From contig NBAY01000031.1 in assembly GCA_002794775.1 (NCBI GenBank), forward strand, positions 434,001 through 498,000: a stretch of DNA of 64,000 nt, written 5' to 3'. Positions 1 through 11,700 of the stretch are shown here, piece after piece. Position numbers and translations under genes: made by a program. Each line of letters opens with the position of its first letter. Within the stretch, counting starts at the first letter, position 1. The notes beneath the pieces were generated by a model, which worked only from the letters and a program-made list of their open reading frames with translations, had not been told where the DNA came from and did no database searches. Origin of the DNA: Porodaedalea pini. Taxonomy: Eukaryota; Basidiomycota; Agaricomycetes; Hymenochaetales; Hymenochaetaceae.

Positions 1-1226
1 AATGTGAAACTTATTGCAGTAGTCATTAAATCCGTCCATGACCTAGAAACGAAACGAAGCCACACGTCAAAGAGTAGGGTATTAAAGTCACCTATAGAAC
101 AAGAAGATCGCACCTAGTATGTTCTATACGGAGTAGGCGCGTGGGAGGTGCATATAGGTTGAGATGAGGCGTGTGTGCCGGTAGACGGTTGAGACGAAGA
201 GAGCGGCGGAACTGGCGTCGACGAAGATTGAATTCTCATTCATATGGTTGTTAAAATTAACATCGTCGTGCTATTCACTCATATACTTTATCTAGTCAAG
301 CCTTCTTCTTAGATAAAAATGAGAGCAGACTTACGACATGCGCATTCATTCCATCCTGTATCTCGCTGATTCAAATTCTCAGATTCTAAATCTTGCTCTT
401 CATCGCGTTTGTATGCTGCACATTATGGATCATTCTGTAGAAACGCAGCATACTCCTTTTCCAGTCGTTGTCTACACACCAGGAACCCTCATCCTGTTAA
501 GTCGTCACCTATCGCAGCGTCGCACCGGAGACTCCATCGGACTCGTCGTGTAAATTGCTGCGGAGCCATTTGCCTGTTTCTACCCTTCTAAGTCCATCTA
601 CCAATGCGCGTCAGCATGCTGTGGCAGGAGGAAGGGTGGGACCATGTAAAAGATGTCGCACCTGAGCAGAGTAAGATCGGCATCTTTCAGCCACAAGCGC
701 GTCTGGCTTTTCGAACTCCGACTGAATATTCAAAAAATTTCCTGACGCGTCTTGCTCAAGCATCCGCAGCTGGTACATCAAATTCCTCACAATGTGTAAA
801 ATTACTATGTAAGAAGCTACATAGGCTATTGTCTGGGGCTGTTCTAGCTGACGTGCAACAAAGGCTGCCTGGTCGAAAACTTGAAGACTCTGGTTTTGCA
901 GATGGTACAATTCGAGCAAGAACACCCTTTATCAAACACTAGTATGAGAGCGATATCTTTATCACTTAGAACAACTTACTTGAAGCAAGACATGACTGAG
1001 CATTATTGAGCGGCTGGTGTCATGTGCAAGGATACTCGATTTTGTTTGTCCTCTCGGGAGGGTAAACAAGTCATGTTGTGGGATCACGGCACCAGGGACT
1101 CAGCCACTGGCACATTAGGAAGATATCGATCAGATTACATGTTTCCAGAAACCGACATACGCGTATGTTTGTTTGCCCTTGTTTACACTAACGAAGGCGA
1201 GCAATCCGTTGGACCGTGGCTAGTGG
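1..1226. other. Intergenic, no supported gene
   Basis: Several short open frames exist on both strands but none shows a recognisable domain or a convincing exon chain. A minus-strand open frame at 611-925 looks mildly protein-like and shares a short motif with sequence near 3.3 kb, so it may be a gene relic. Nothing else is seen. Confidence 0.5.
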
Positions 1227-1234
1227 TATAAATA
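1227..1234 (+). promoter_or_regulatory. TATA box upstream of the 428-aa hypothetical gene
   Basis: A clean TATAAATA is followed about 25-35 bp later by a pyrimidine-rich stretch typical of fungal start regions. The start codon lies about 180 bp downstream. A GTAAGT donor at 1341 and a CTGCAG acceptor ending at 1399 would make a 59-bp intron in the 5' leader. The assignment is inferred from position only. Confidence 0.5.
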
Positions 1235-1415
1235 CTAGGGCGACTCCTCAACTCTCTTTCCTCTCACCACAACATCTCTCTTTAAGTTCCTCGGGTCTCT
1301 AAAGAACACGGTACTTTTCTCTGCTATAATAAACCAGAACGTAAGTCCGCTTCCACCACTGCATGTACTCCGTCATGCTCACTCGCTGCAACTCTGCAGC
1401 CTTATACTCAACATC

Positions 1416-2702
1416 ATGTGTCTCCGTGCCCCATCCGATACTGACTCCCTTTCACGTTCCACCGAGTCTAAGTCGGTCGCACGTAGTGCGCGTCATAAGG
1501 CGTCTCGCTCGCGCCAGAAGGCGCGCCAGGACCAGATGAGCTCAAGTCACAGTGCGCGTCAGCGGCACAGTGGTCATCCCGGGACGCGTCAGGAACGCGC
1601 CGTATCGACCACCAAGGAATCGCCCCCGCAGACGTCAGCGATGAACGACTCTTCTGTGCCGTCCGAGCCACCTTCTAGTCCGATCAAGCGTGGCCTCCAT
1701 TTTATCTTCAACAACTTCATCCCGCATTTCGGCACGCCTAGCAAGTTCCCCACGTTCATTGGGGCCTTCTCGAATGATCTGAGCCCATTCGTTCAGCATC
1801 CTCCGAAGCCTCCGTTCGCGGATCTCGTCATTGATTACTCCATAGGCGATGGCACCGAGTCTTCCTACACTGGCACCGGATCTTCATCGTCGGCGAGCAC
1901 CGATAGTTCCTCCAACTCTACTTCCGCTGACGCCAACCAGCCTACTGTGTCGCACGAGCAACAGGAAAGCGAGGATCAAACGCTGCAGGAAGGCGAGACG
2001 CCCACTACTAGTGACCCAATCTTGAAGTGGTGTAAGGACGTTCGGAAGGAGACGAAGGAGACGAAAGGAAACACTGCGAAAATCGTCAAAGCCAGGGAGC
2101 TGGAAGAGATGGAGATGCAAGAGGAATATGAGCAACAGAAGCGTGCGTGGGCGGAAGAGCTGCTCATTGAGCAAGAGGCCCGCGAAGACCGCGAGCGTCT
2201 GAAGATGTTCGGCGTTGAACCGCGCAATCGCACATCAAGGACTCGCGCAAGCCACAGCCGTTTCCATCCGTATTCGAACTCGGCCAGGCGCGTGCACTCA
2301 AGCAACAGCCGCCACTCCAGCACGGGCGTGGCTAAGACTGTCGATCCTCTTGTCGCTCTCTTCGCGCATTACGAACTCCAGTGGGAGCGTATCACTGACT
2401 ATAGTATCACGACGCTCACCTTTGCGACCATCCCGTGGCCGCTACTCTCCGCTCCTCGCACAGTTGATGACATCACCCCCGCGCGTATCCACGACTTCAT
2501 GCGCTTTGCGAAGCGCGGGCCAGACGTTATGAACCCTGCACAGCTCAGGCGCGCGGCACGTATCGAGCTGATAAAGTGGCACCCGACAAGCTTTACAAAC
2601 GTCGTACTTCCGCTCGTCGTAGACAATGCGGACGCCGAGCTCGTGCGCACCGCAGTGGGCATCGTACATAAGGCACTCTTCGACCTCATGATGGCAGACT
2701 AA
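1416..2702 (+). CDS. Hypothetical protein with charged coiled coil and conserved C-terminal domain
   Basis: A single-exon frame of 428 residues. The first 60 residues are rich in Ser, Arg and Lys. Residues about 140-185 are a Ser/Thr/Asp low-complexity stretch. Residues about 205-270 are strongly charged (EEMEMQEEYEQQ and similar) and probably form a coiled coil. The last 120 residues form a compact domain with motifs IPWP and IKWHP. This resembles a family common in Agaricomycetes whose C-terminus is distantly like NFKBIL1 (Trp-His-Pro in a helical region); I recall this from general knowledge and cannot verify it. The function is unknown. The TATA box at 1227 and a possible leader intron support the start. 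Confidence 0.75.
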   Translation: MCLRAPSDTDSLSRSTESKSVARSARHKASRSRQKARQDQMSSSHSARQRHSGHPGTRQERAVSTTKESPPQTSAMNDSSVPSEPPSSPIKRGLHFIFNNFIPHFGTPSKFPTFIGAFSNDLSPFVQHPPKPPFADLVIDYSIGDGTESSYTGTGSSSSASTDSSSNSTSADANQPTVSHEQQESEDQTLQEGETPTTSDPILKWCKDVRKETKETKGNTAKIVKARELEEMEMQEEYEQQKRAWAEELLIEQEAREDRERLKMFGVEPRNRTSRTRASHSRFHPYSNSARRVHSSNSRHSSTGVAKTVDPLVALFAHYELQWERITDYSITTLTFATIPWPLLSAPRTVDDITPARIHDFMRFAKRGPDVMNPAQLRRAARIELIKWHPTSFTNVVLPLVVDNADAELVRTAVGIVHKALFDLMMAD

Positions 2703-4524
2703 ATGTATGCACTAAGTTTCATCCGGACGGTGATCGAGCGGATGCCGATGTATCGCTAGCTTCCCCTGTTCCCTGTCGTCCCAATATGCCCGATTTCCCC
2801 TTACTCATCTTCACTTTCCGTAACGTACTAACTTGAGTAGTCCTCTCAAACCTTTCATGCCTCTGATTTGGCACTTACACTCTTTACACCCGCCTATCCA
2901 CCCGTTCCCACTCGCGGACTTCTCTTTCTTTCTCTTATGCTGCTGTTATGCACATACTCACACTCCTTCACTCTTACATACGCACACACACACACTCGCG
3001 TTGCGTTCCTTTTTGAATTTATAATCTTCTGAACACGTAGTCTGTATCAATAGATTTATAACTTGAATACTACAACCAACTGTCTTTTCTCGATGTTTGG
3101 ACGTAGTGCGTGCCAGAATGGCAAATAACTGTAAGTGCATTTAGGACGTGTCATGGTGGCTCCTAGAGTCCGTAAGAACATTGGTATCATTTTATTACAA
3201 TTCGCTTCAGCGCAAAGTGCATCTAGAGGTCCAGCTTCTAATTTAAATATATAGTAAATTCAGCCCATCACTGCCGCGCCACAAGCGCGTCTGCATTTTG
3301 AAACTCCGGTACAACTTCTTGAGCTCATTAATATTCCGCGAGACTCGATCTTTGACGCCATCTTTGCTACCTACAACAAATTTCCTCGAAATCAGACTTA
3401 TCTGATTGTTGAAAATCTGGGAGTATTGTCGAATAACCGCAAAATAAAACCAACAGAGACTAACGTAGCTGATGAAAAAAATCTCGACAGAAGAGCACTA
3501 ACGAACTCGTTCGGATTGCTGGTCGGCTGGGACGACGAGACAAGCAGTATATCAAAGCGAAGCGATGACGATGGACGGGCAAAGAACGCGGTGCCTGTTG
3601 CGACACGTGAAGCGCGCGTCTGTAGGTGTGAAACCTAAGTACTGACAGTAACTGACTATAGCTCGACTCTCCTCCGGAGACCCGTGATCCTCTGCCAGCA
3701 CTGCCGACCAAATGTGCTATCGTGACCTTCCTCGATAACTGTGCAGAAAGAAACGCGCAGAATCGAAGCTCTGGCGATGAAACGTACTCGAATGTCTGTT
3801 TCTTTGCCTAACGGGGTTGTTCACACGAGGCCGCGTCCTCAAAGCCTATCTCATCACCAGTACTAGTAGTAGTACTGAGCCTAACCGAAACCTGCCACTC
3901 TTGGTTCACCGTAGCCGTCATATCTCAAATACCATATCTCCTTCTGCAGTAATACGGCAAGACGAATGCAGCTCCCCCGCGCCCCATCAGCCACCTTCTC
4001 TAGTGCCATATTATCCGCTTCCAAACAGAAAAAAAAAAAACGAGACGTCATGGAAGTCGATGAAGTGAGAATTCGAGCGTCCGCCCGGACCTTTCGATTG
4101 CGCCGCACTATACGGCATTTGGAGGAAATGAAGAGGTCGAGAAAATCCTCTCGGAAACGGGTTAAACGTAAGGAAAGGTCAAGTAGGAGGCTGAGAGTAG
4201 CGGCGGAATCATTGATATTGATCTTTGACAATAGCGGTTTCTTATACTTACTTCCAAGCCAAGCTGTCGGCGTTCACAAACACTCGTCGGCTCTAGTGTG
4301 GAACAACAGATTTTAGTGCAGCCATTAATATTTCATTGCATCCCTTGTCTAATCTTTATAACGCTAAAACATAAACCGTATTCATCGCAGTCCAGTGGTT
4401 CCCTAATAAAAGTGCATCCGAGACGATATAACCATAGTAATAAAGAAGTCCATCCGTCCATCCATCCGTTCATCCGGGAAATAGCAAGCCGTCATCCATC
4501 TATTATAGTACTTCCAGAGTCCAT
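2703..4524. other. Intergenic, low-complexity stretches only
   Basis: No supported gene. There is a CA-rich run near 2945-2998 and a degenerate CATC repeat near 4447-4475. A segment near 3279 repeats about 30 bp of the sequence near 690 with a few mismatches. Confidence 0.5.
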
Positions 4525-6735
4525 TCAGTCAAACACCCATTCACACATGCCAGCGCGGACGCCCTGCAGCGAAGCCCAATAAAAGCCAGTTCCGTGCGCG
4601 AGGACACGTCCAATTAGGGGAAGGTCCTGTAGCTCGTGCAGTGTCTCGCGAAGCGGCGTCTCGCGATCCTTGAGCGAGTCGAGGTGGAAGGCAGACTCGA
4701 TTACAACACGCGTGCCTGGCGTGATGTGCGAACCGCGAACTCGACAACGTTCGGGTGCGTTACGCAGCGTGATTTCGCAGCCCAAATGCGAAACTATTTG
4801 TTACGGGAGAACGAGACATTGAGAGGGGAGTAGGTTTGGGGCGGTGGAGAAGACGTACATGAGAAGAGGTTCCATGGCGAGAGCAGCCATTCGGCGTTGT
4901 CGCCCCCCTCGGGGAGACACGTCGCTACAGCATCTCTCCCCTGGTCACCAAGAACACTTAGGCTCCGAGTCTGCAGCGAACAACTTAGTGGATTTACTCA
5001 CGTTTGTGATGCGCCACATAGTCCTAGGCAGATCCGAGAAATGATTCATCCTTCCATTGAATGCTAATCGGTAGTGAGTATCGGTGGATGACTTCCATGC
5101 TCTGCTGTTACGCACCATTGGCAGACTCAACGTCGCAGACAATAGGAGCCGCAAAGAGGTAGGCATCCCTAGTCATAATGTTTTCTCCGCATTCATGGGG
5201 CTCGTTGACGAGACGGGAATAGACGAGAGATGCAAGAGCGCATCCAAGTGAATGTCCGGTGATCCACTGTATAACGAATGAGCTTTCAGAAAGTGTCGAA
5301 TGAGCTCTGTCATGGACTTACAACATTGATCTTCTTGCCGGGAGAATGTTCGGTGAGGCATGCGGACACTCTCTTGATGGACTCCACGATTGTTGCTAGC
5401 ATGCGAGAAAGACTGATTAAAGAGATTGTCCTTACAAGTAGATTTGTTCTGACAAACTTACAGTAGGGCATCCTCGACCCGGACACGATCCTTCTCGGAA
5501 AAACTTTGTTCATGAATCCATCATGCACTGAGAAAAACAATATCCTCATCAGAGAAGTGTGTGCAATATGAATCCCATGCGAACCTTTGCCGAAGCCTTG
5601 GAGCCAGAGCCCAGCCTCGCGTAACTGAAACGTGAAGTCCGAAGACCACTCCGAAAAGTCCGTCGGCGTCGTGCCCTTGAATGCGACGATAATGAACGTG
5701 TCGCGCGGGTCCCAGAACAGGCCACAAAACGCACTCCCCGTACTATTGAGCTCCGAAACCGTGGAATAGTGTAGTCCGAGCTTGTCACGCGCCATCGCGC
5801 AGATCGTGTTCTCCTCCTCGTTTCCACAATGCAGCTCGTGCGTGACCGACTGCGCGCCGGACGTCCCACAAAACTCGGTGATGTGCGTACCGGGATGCGC
5901 CTCAGAGAAGCCCCATTCTGTCTGCCGACGGTGTGGGCCTGACGAGTGTGCTGCTACGATGGCAGCGGCTCGATGCGTCGTGCGGGAAGAACGCTCATAC
6001 ATGAGCGCGGCGCATTGAAGCCTTCGATCGTAGTCAGCACCTTCTCTGCTAGCCGTAAAGCATCACTCACAGCAGCTTTGATGCATCGAGATTGAAGACA
6101 CGCCTGTTGGCACGGTTGTTCGATTCTTCAATAGGCTGCGATAGGTGCACTCTCGCTGCAGCAATCTGTTCGTAAGAGAGTTCATCAAAGATCGTAGGAT
6201 AGGCTGCATGTCAATCATAGATTCAATTAGTCAGCTTCTTATCCCTATAGAAGCTCTATACGTACAGGCATTGACTATGCTAAGCCCGTTGTAGGCTCGG
6301 CGAGAGAGACGATCAAAGATCTCGCCCGTAAGAGGCACATTGCAGAGAAGACACCAAGGTAAGAGAATAGACATGATAACGGTTGCTGCAACAGACAGAA
6401 GAATAGTAGCGAAGCGGTCCATGAAAGCTAGATAGAAAACATTGTCAGCCACTTCAAGGTTCGTCTGCTAATGGACGAGAGTACTCACTTGTCGGGAAAA
6501 AGATATTCGACCAAGCCGCCTTCGCCCATGTCCTGATAATGAAAAAAACATATTGTTTGACCATCCCTAGCGAGCGGAAGATCCAAGACTTGTCGCATCG
6601 GCGTTGGAAATCAGTCACCCCCTGGCTGAGGTAGGCGAATTCGTCGGCGTGGAGAGCATGCAGGTTCGTGAGCAAGTCCGACTGCCCGCTCACGCTTTCT
6701 GGCGAGGAAGGGCGGGGATTCTTAGATGTGTCCAT
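4525..6735 (-). CDS. Class 3 lipase (alpha/beta hydrolase), multi-exon
   Basis: A triacylglycerol lipase-like hydrolase of the fungal class 3 family, read on the minus strand through several short introns. The first exon starts MDTSKNPRPSS. The second (near 6435-6240) carries a hydrophobic segment beginning DRFATILLSVAATVIMSILL, so the protein is probably membrane-anchored. The core reads DTFIIVAFKGTT. The nucleophile elbow ITGHSLGCALASLV has its Ser codon at 5249-5251. A later exon reads GRDAVATCLPEGGD and supplies the likely catalytic Asp at 4932-4934. The C-terminal exon has SHITPGTRV, a candidate for the catalytic His, and ends YWASLQGVRAGMCEWVFD. Domain order and C-terminal signature match basidiomycete class 3 lipases as I know them. 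Exact splice sites are inferred. Confidence 0.85.
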
Positions 6736-7168
6736 GATTGGATCGCTTAGACTTGGGGGTCGAGGAAGGGGGCCGGGGGGGAGAGGGGGTTCTGCAGTGC
6801 TACTTGTAGGTCGACGAAGAGACTGCTATGCGGACACAGTGCTAGCAACAGATACAGTTGATAGTATGGAACAAGAAAGAGGGGGGGACTTCTGATGCAA
6901 ACCAGCAACTCCAAAGTAGTTAAGTACGCAAGAGGAGGCTGACAGGTTCTCCACCCGGCAAGTTGATCTAGTCTCAGAACTACGTTTGCGAATTCAAAGT
7001 CATGCAGGTCTTCATATGTTTGTCTCAGGTCAAGTATAGAGCAGAGTGGGAAATAAATAAAAACCTTGTATCAAACAGTTGGTGGGTCCTTGGATGCCGT
7101 GTTAACGGGAGGATGGGTGTTCTGCTCAGAGCTGCCACCGGCACAGCCACTGCCGAGCACGCGTTAAA
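6736..7168. other. Intergenic upstream of lipase
   Basis: Holds the presumed lipase promoter on the minus strand. A G-rich tract lies at about 6765-6790. No gene is seen. Confidence 0.4.
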
Positions 7169-7170
7169 TA

Positions 7171-7850
7171 CAGTCGAACCTGTGTATAAGCATACTGGTG
7201 CATAAGCATTACCTGTACATAAGCATTGAATTTTTGATCCACCGAACTCGGTAGGCAGAGAATTCAGGGTCCTATAAGCATTATCCCATAAGCATTTGAC
7301 ATTAAGATTTGAACAAAAATTTAAACCGAAAATGCTTATCTAGAGGTCATCACGTGACCATATATACCCCCATATGGATGCTCTTGTGATGGTATGCGGC
7401 TTGGCAAGCAATGATTTTTGTGGCCTGCAGAAAGTAGATAGATAAGGCAAAAAAAAAAGCACCTGTCAGATACCCTTACTTGCCATGCACTCTTGCAGCT
7501 AATGTGCTTTTTCAAAAGCCGGACCAGTGCAGAGTTCAGTCAGACACACAAGCTGTTACCAAAGGTCCAAAGCTGCGGCAGGAGCTCCAGAAGGAAATCA
7601 ACAAAGGTCTAAATGCTAATATTCATAGTTATTTCTCTTAAAGTGTCCCTTGCAACTATTTAACAGCTGAAAGTAATGTAAATGTCTTCACCTGCATGCG
7701 TGGGTCTTGACATTGGATTGCGTGAGACAGCATTCCATAAATGGAAATAACTTTATTTGTTTATTATGCAATAATGCGGACAAGCATTCCTGTGTATAAG
7801 CATTGGCCAACATGTCCACCGAGGCCAATGCTTATACACAGGTTCGACTG
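7171..7850. mobile_element. Pogo/Fot1-like miniature inverted-repeat transposon (MITE)
   Basis: The element begins CAGTCGAACCTGTGTATA and ends with the exact reverse complement. The terminal inverted repeats are 23 bp and perfect, and TA flanks both sides (7169-7170 and 7851-7852). The CAGTCGAACCT start and TA target duplication are hallmarks of pogo/Fot1-type Tc1-mariner elements. Many copies of ATAAGCATT occur just inside the ends in both orientations. The right end also holds an extra inverted copy that makes a hairpin of about 50 bp (about 7791-7842). There is no transposase frame, so it is non-autonomous. Confidence 0.88.
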
Positions 7851-7852
7851 TA

Positions 7853-8731
7853 GTCGGTACTGTCTCGTGATCGTGATTTAAAGTCACGTGGTTGCGACTG
7901 TACATGTACATACAACCCCTCCGAGCTGTGCTCATGATCACCAGAGACTCGAACATGTACAACGAAACGAACGTCACGAATTTCAGAAAACTCGTAGCGA
8001 GTTGGACAACGTGCATTGAGCCTATGAAAGGCTTCCCATTTGATTTCAAGGTGAATCACACAACCAGCAGACTCTTTCTTCAAGATGCCCTATTTTCATT
8101 TTTGCTTGTTCTCGCTTGTAACTGATCTGCTCAAAGCTCAGGATTGCACTAGTACTAGTACTGTCTCAGATTCGTGTTTCTTAGGCTGTAACCATCTAGG
8201 TCGCGGGATAGCACAAGGTGGAGCGTCCGGAATCCGGATGTGCAATTCTCGAAGCACGTCATTAATATTAGTATTGACTCGGAATTGTCAATGTTTCGGT
8301 GAACAACATAAATGTCTACAAAGTAGTGCTACTGTAAATCGAGGCGTTGATTGCACCATTGAACTCGTGAATTCCATTTATAATATTTACCCAGCTTGCA
8401 AAGGCCCTTGCGTGAACTGTCAGTGGTTCACTCCTATAGAGCGTACGGCAAAGGCATTGTGATCATTATTTTCCCGACTAATCAGACAGAAAAATCATCA
8501 CTGAAGTCCGATTCGAGAAACGAGAATACAGCTACGCTGCAAAGTCCCATAAACAACACTAAACGGCCAAACCACAACATGATGGTTGAAAAAAAAAGAC
8601 AACCAACTAAAGGGGAAAGTATATGTGAATGAGCGACTTGATAGTACCAAAGGAGGGTGATAACGAAATAGAGTATTAAAGTCTTCGAATCAAGGAAGCA
8701 CACAAGTGCTAGACATGCACAGTGCATGTCT
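7853..8731. other. Intergenic, no supported gene
   Basis: Only short unlinked open frames occur. It lies downstream of the minus-strand copper radical oxidase gene and contains its presumed 3' untranslated region. Confidence 0.4.
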
Positions 8732-11700
8732 TCAGACTCCAGGACGAGTAAAGTCGGCGAAGGGTGGCCAGTTGCCTGAATGATAAATAGAAAAAAATAA
8801 GAAGACATATGATTGGCAGGCTTCCATGTTCACGCACCAAGTTCCGCAGGGTCGCCTCCGATGCGGACCCACTGCGAGTGCGAAGGCGTCGGACCGTCGA
8901 GCACAAAGAGCTGGAACCATCCGGGAGGGCTGACGTGAGCGTTAGGGGGCGCGGTGACTGTGCAAGTGTTCCCTGAGCAACTGAACTCCGGGAAGATCGT
9001 GCGCGCGCCCATGCTGTTTCCATGTGTGCTCGAGACCGCTGTTTGGCACAATATCAATACCTGAGCTTGCTTAAAGAAAAACACTGACCTCCGATGAGGG
9101 ATACTTTCATACCGCTTGTGGTACCTTGGTGAAGAGTCACGGTGATCGAAACCTGCTGACCGTAAGCCCAATCCGTATCATCAATGGTGAACGAGGGCTG
9201 TGTGAGGCCTGAGGTCAGGTACGGAGGGAAGTAAACCTCGATGCGGTACTCCTGTGGGAATCTTGGGTCTTCCGGGTCTGACCCCGAGATGAGCACACGC
9301 CCGTCGGGCAGCAAGATTGCTTCAGAGTGGTACATCCGTGCGACGATTGTCGTATTCAATATCGAAATGCGTGCACCGAGTGGTTGACTTGGGTCGTAGA
9401 GCAGAGCCTGTAGGTTTGGATCCGTCGCGAGACCAAACCCAGCAACACCTTGCTGTGCGCCGTTCATGATCATATATGTTCCATCCGGCAATGGAACCAT
9501 ACAGGTCATGACACGCTTTGACGGCTGTAGGAACAGGATGAGTAAATGAAAATTGTTTCACGAGCTACCACTACTCACCATACGCTCGATAGCCCATTGT
9601 GGGTTCTCTACTTCGGGCTGAGTGCTGACACAGTTGTCAAGAGCAATTGCGGGGCCTGGCGTCGACCCACCGCAGACGAGCACTGTTACCGGATCGGTGT
9701 AAGGCGCTGACTGAGGAAGCATGACGGCGGTGCCTTCCATAGGGTAGGTTCGTCCTCCTAAGAAGTTGTTGACTGCGCCAGGGACATTCGGGAGCTGCGT
9801 AATGGTATCGAATGTGGCTTCATCGAGGATGCGTGCCTCGTTGTAGTAAACGACGAAAACACCTCCGGAGGGTAGGACGAAAAGGAATGGATAGAGGTTA
9901 TTAGGGTCCGTCCGTTGTAGCCAGTCCATGGTGAGATTCGTTGGGCCTCCCGCTGGAGTCGGAAGGATCTCGAGCGTTGGCACCGGTGGGCCGTTACTAC
10001 CGTTCTCACCACCAACGACAAGGATAGTACCGTTAGCCATAATCATTGCACCTGGGTACCATCGACCATTCTTAAACAAAACATGTCAATGACTTTCAAT
10101 TTTCGAACGCGCACGGTGCGGCTCACCTGGAGTGCCAACTCTTGAAAGTTTTCTTCCCAGTCTGTGGTCCCATTGACGCCATCAGAGCCACTCGGAGTGT
10201 ACAGACGGATACCGTATGTCGAATCCAACGACCAACCGCCAACATTTATGAGTCGACCAGCTTTGTCCGGAAGAATTAGGCTGGCAGAACAGAAGACGTC
10301 AGTCTTGACATGCATTTCGCGCCATGCTTTGGAGAAGTCGTCGGTGAGCGACAGGTCCAGTTCATAAGCACCTGTATTGAGTACAATTAGAGAATAATCG
10401 AATCACAGAAACAAAAAGGAATAACCTGTCGAGTTAGGCGGCCCGGTGCCAAATTTCTCAAGAAATTGGACTTTGTTGTTGACACCGAGGTTAGCAATGA
10501 GGGGTACGACAAGGCCACCGATCAAGAACTGATAACAACAGGCGTTTTCTGATCAGCCTCAGCAGTGGTGATAAAAAGAGTAAGCATACCTCATAGTAAC
10601 CCGTGTTCGCGGGCGTATGCCACGTGTTCAGGCCGCCTTCCCACTCGTAAAGACTTAGACGCTCGGAACCACCGCAAAGATGAATCGGATCGCCTGAACA
10701 GGCCGCCGAACAATCAGTTTCGGAAGCATTCTGACCTCCGTTGTTGGCGATGTCTTCAACATCGCCGCAATCTTATTAATCAAGTATCAAAAAAAAATCC
10801 ATTTCATCGTGGTAGTTGAAGTACGTACAGCATTCATCACCGAATTCCATGCCGGCCGCGGGATAGCCATATGTGGAACAAAGGGACAGGCAGTTGGTCG
10901 CCGAGTTATTATTCTCCAAGATAATCTGGTAGGGGAAGACACGGTTTGCGCCAGGTTCGCTGAAAGATTACAAATGAAGCCGCAAGAAGGATGTGAGAAT
11001 CTAGACCGGAGCTTACGCTAAGCATCCCGTGTATTTCCAATTCCCCGGTAGATCAGTGGTTTGGGTTACCGGCACAGGTAGGAGCGTCACGTTACTCGAC
11101 GTCGAGTAGATGGACAGAAGGTTCGGGCCACCGCACGCCTCGCTAGGAACGAGAACCCATTATAGTTCAGACGAAATACGAAGCCGGTAATTTGGAGGGA
11201 GAAGTCGGAGCAGCATGCGATTTGCACAAGAAGACCGATCGACCAAGATGCGGGATTGGATTGGACATAAACAGACGAAGTGGCCACGTCAAATGAGCAC
11301 GACCGATGCATCGTAACAACCACCGAGCAACGGATAGAAGAGTGGAAGAGTAAGGAGATAGTGTCAGCATGAGATCGAATTAGAGTCGAGTAGGAAAGGC
11401 GGTTGGGTGACTTGAGCGTCTATCTCCCGTCGCGGGAAGCAACCATGTTTATAAAAAGATAAACTTACGTAGAGTTACCGCCGCAAGCCATATTGCAATC
11501 TGTGTCTGCGGCAGCCAGAACACCACCGTTGATCACGTCGTTGTCACAGACTACAATCAGATCAGATCGTCAGTTCCCGAAAAAAAAAAATCGCATCGGA
11601 ATCAAGTAAATGCGGAACGGAACACGTAGTCGGAAATATCAGTTCCGACGAAGACGAGGTGAGGAGCGAGGAGAAGATGCGTCGGATAAAAACATACAGC

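Noticed and set aside
2945..3000. CA-rich tract as telomere-like or CRISPR-like repeat
   Set aside because: Short, irregular CA/CT microsatellite with no spacer structure.
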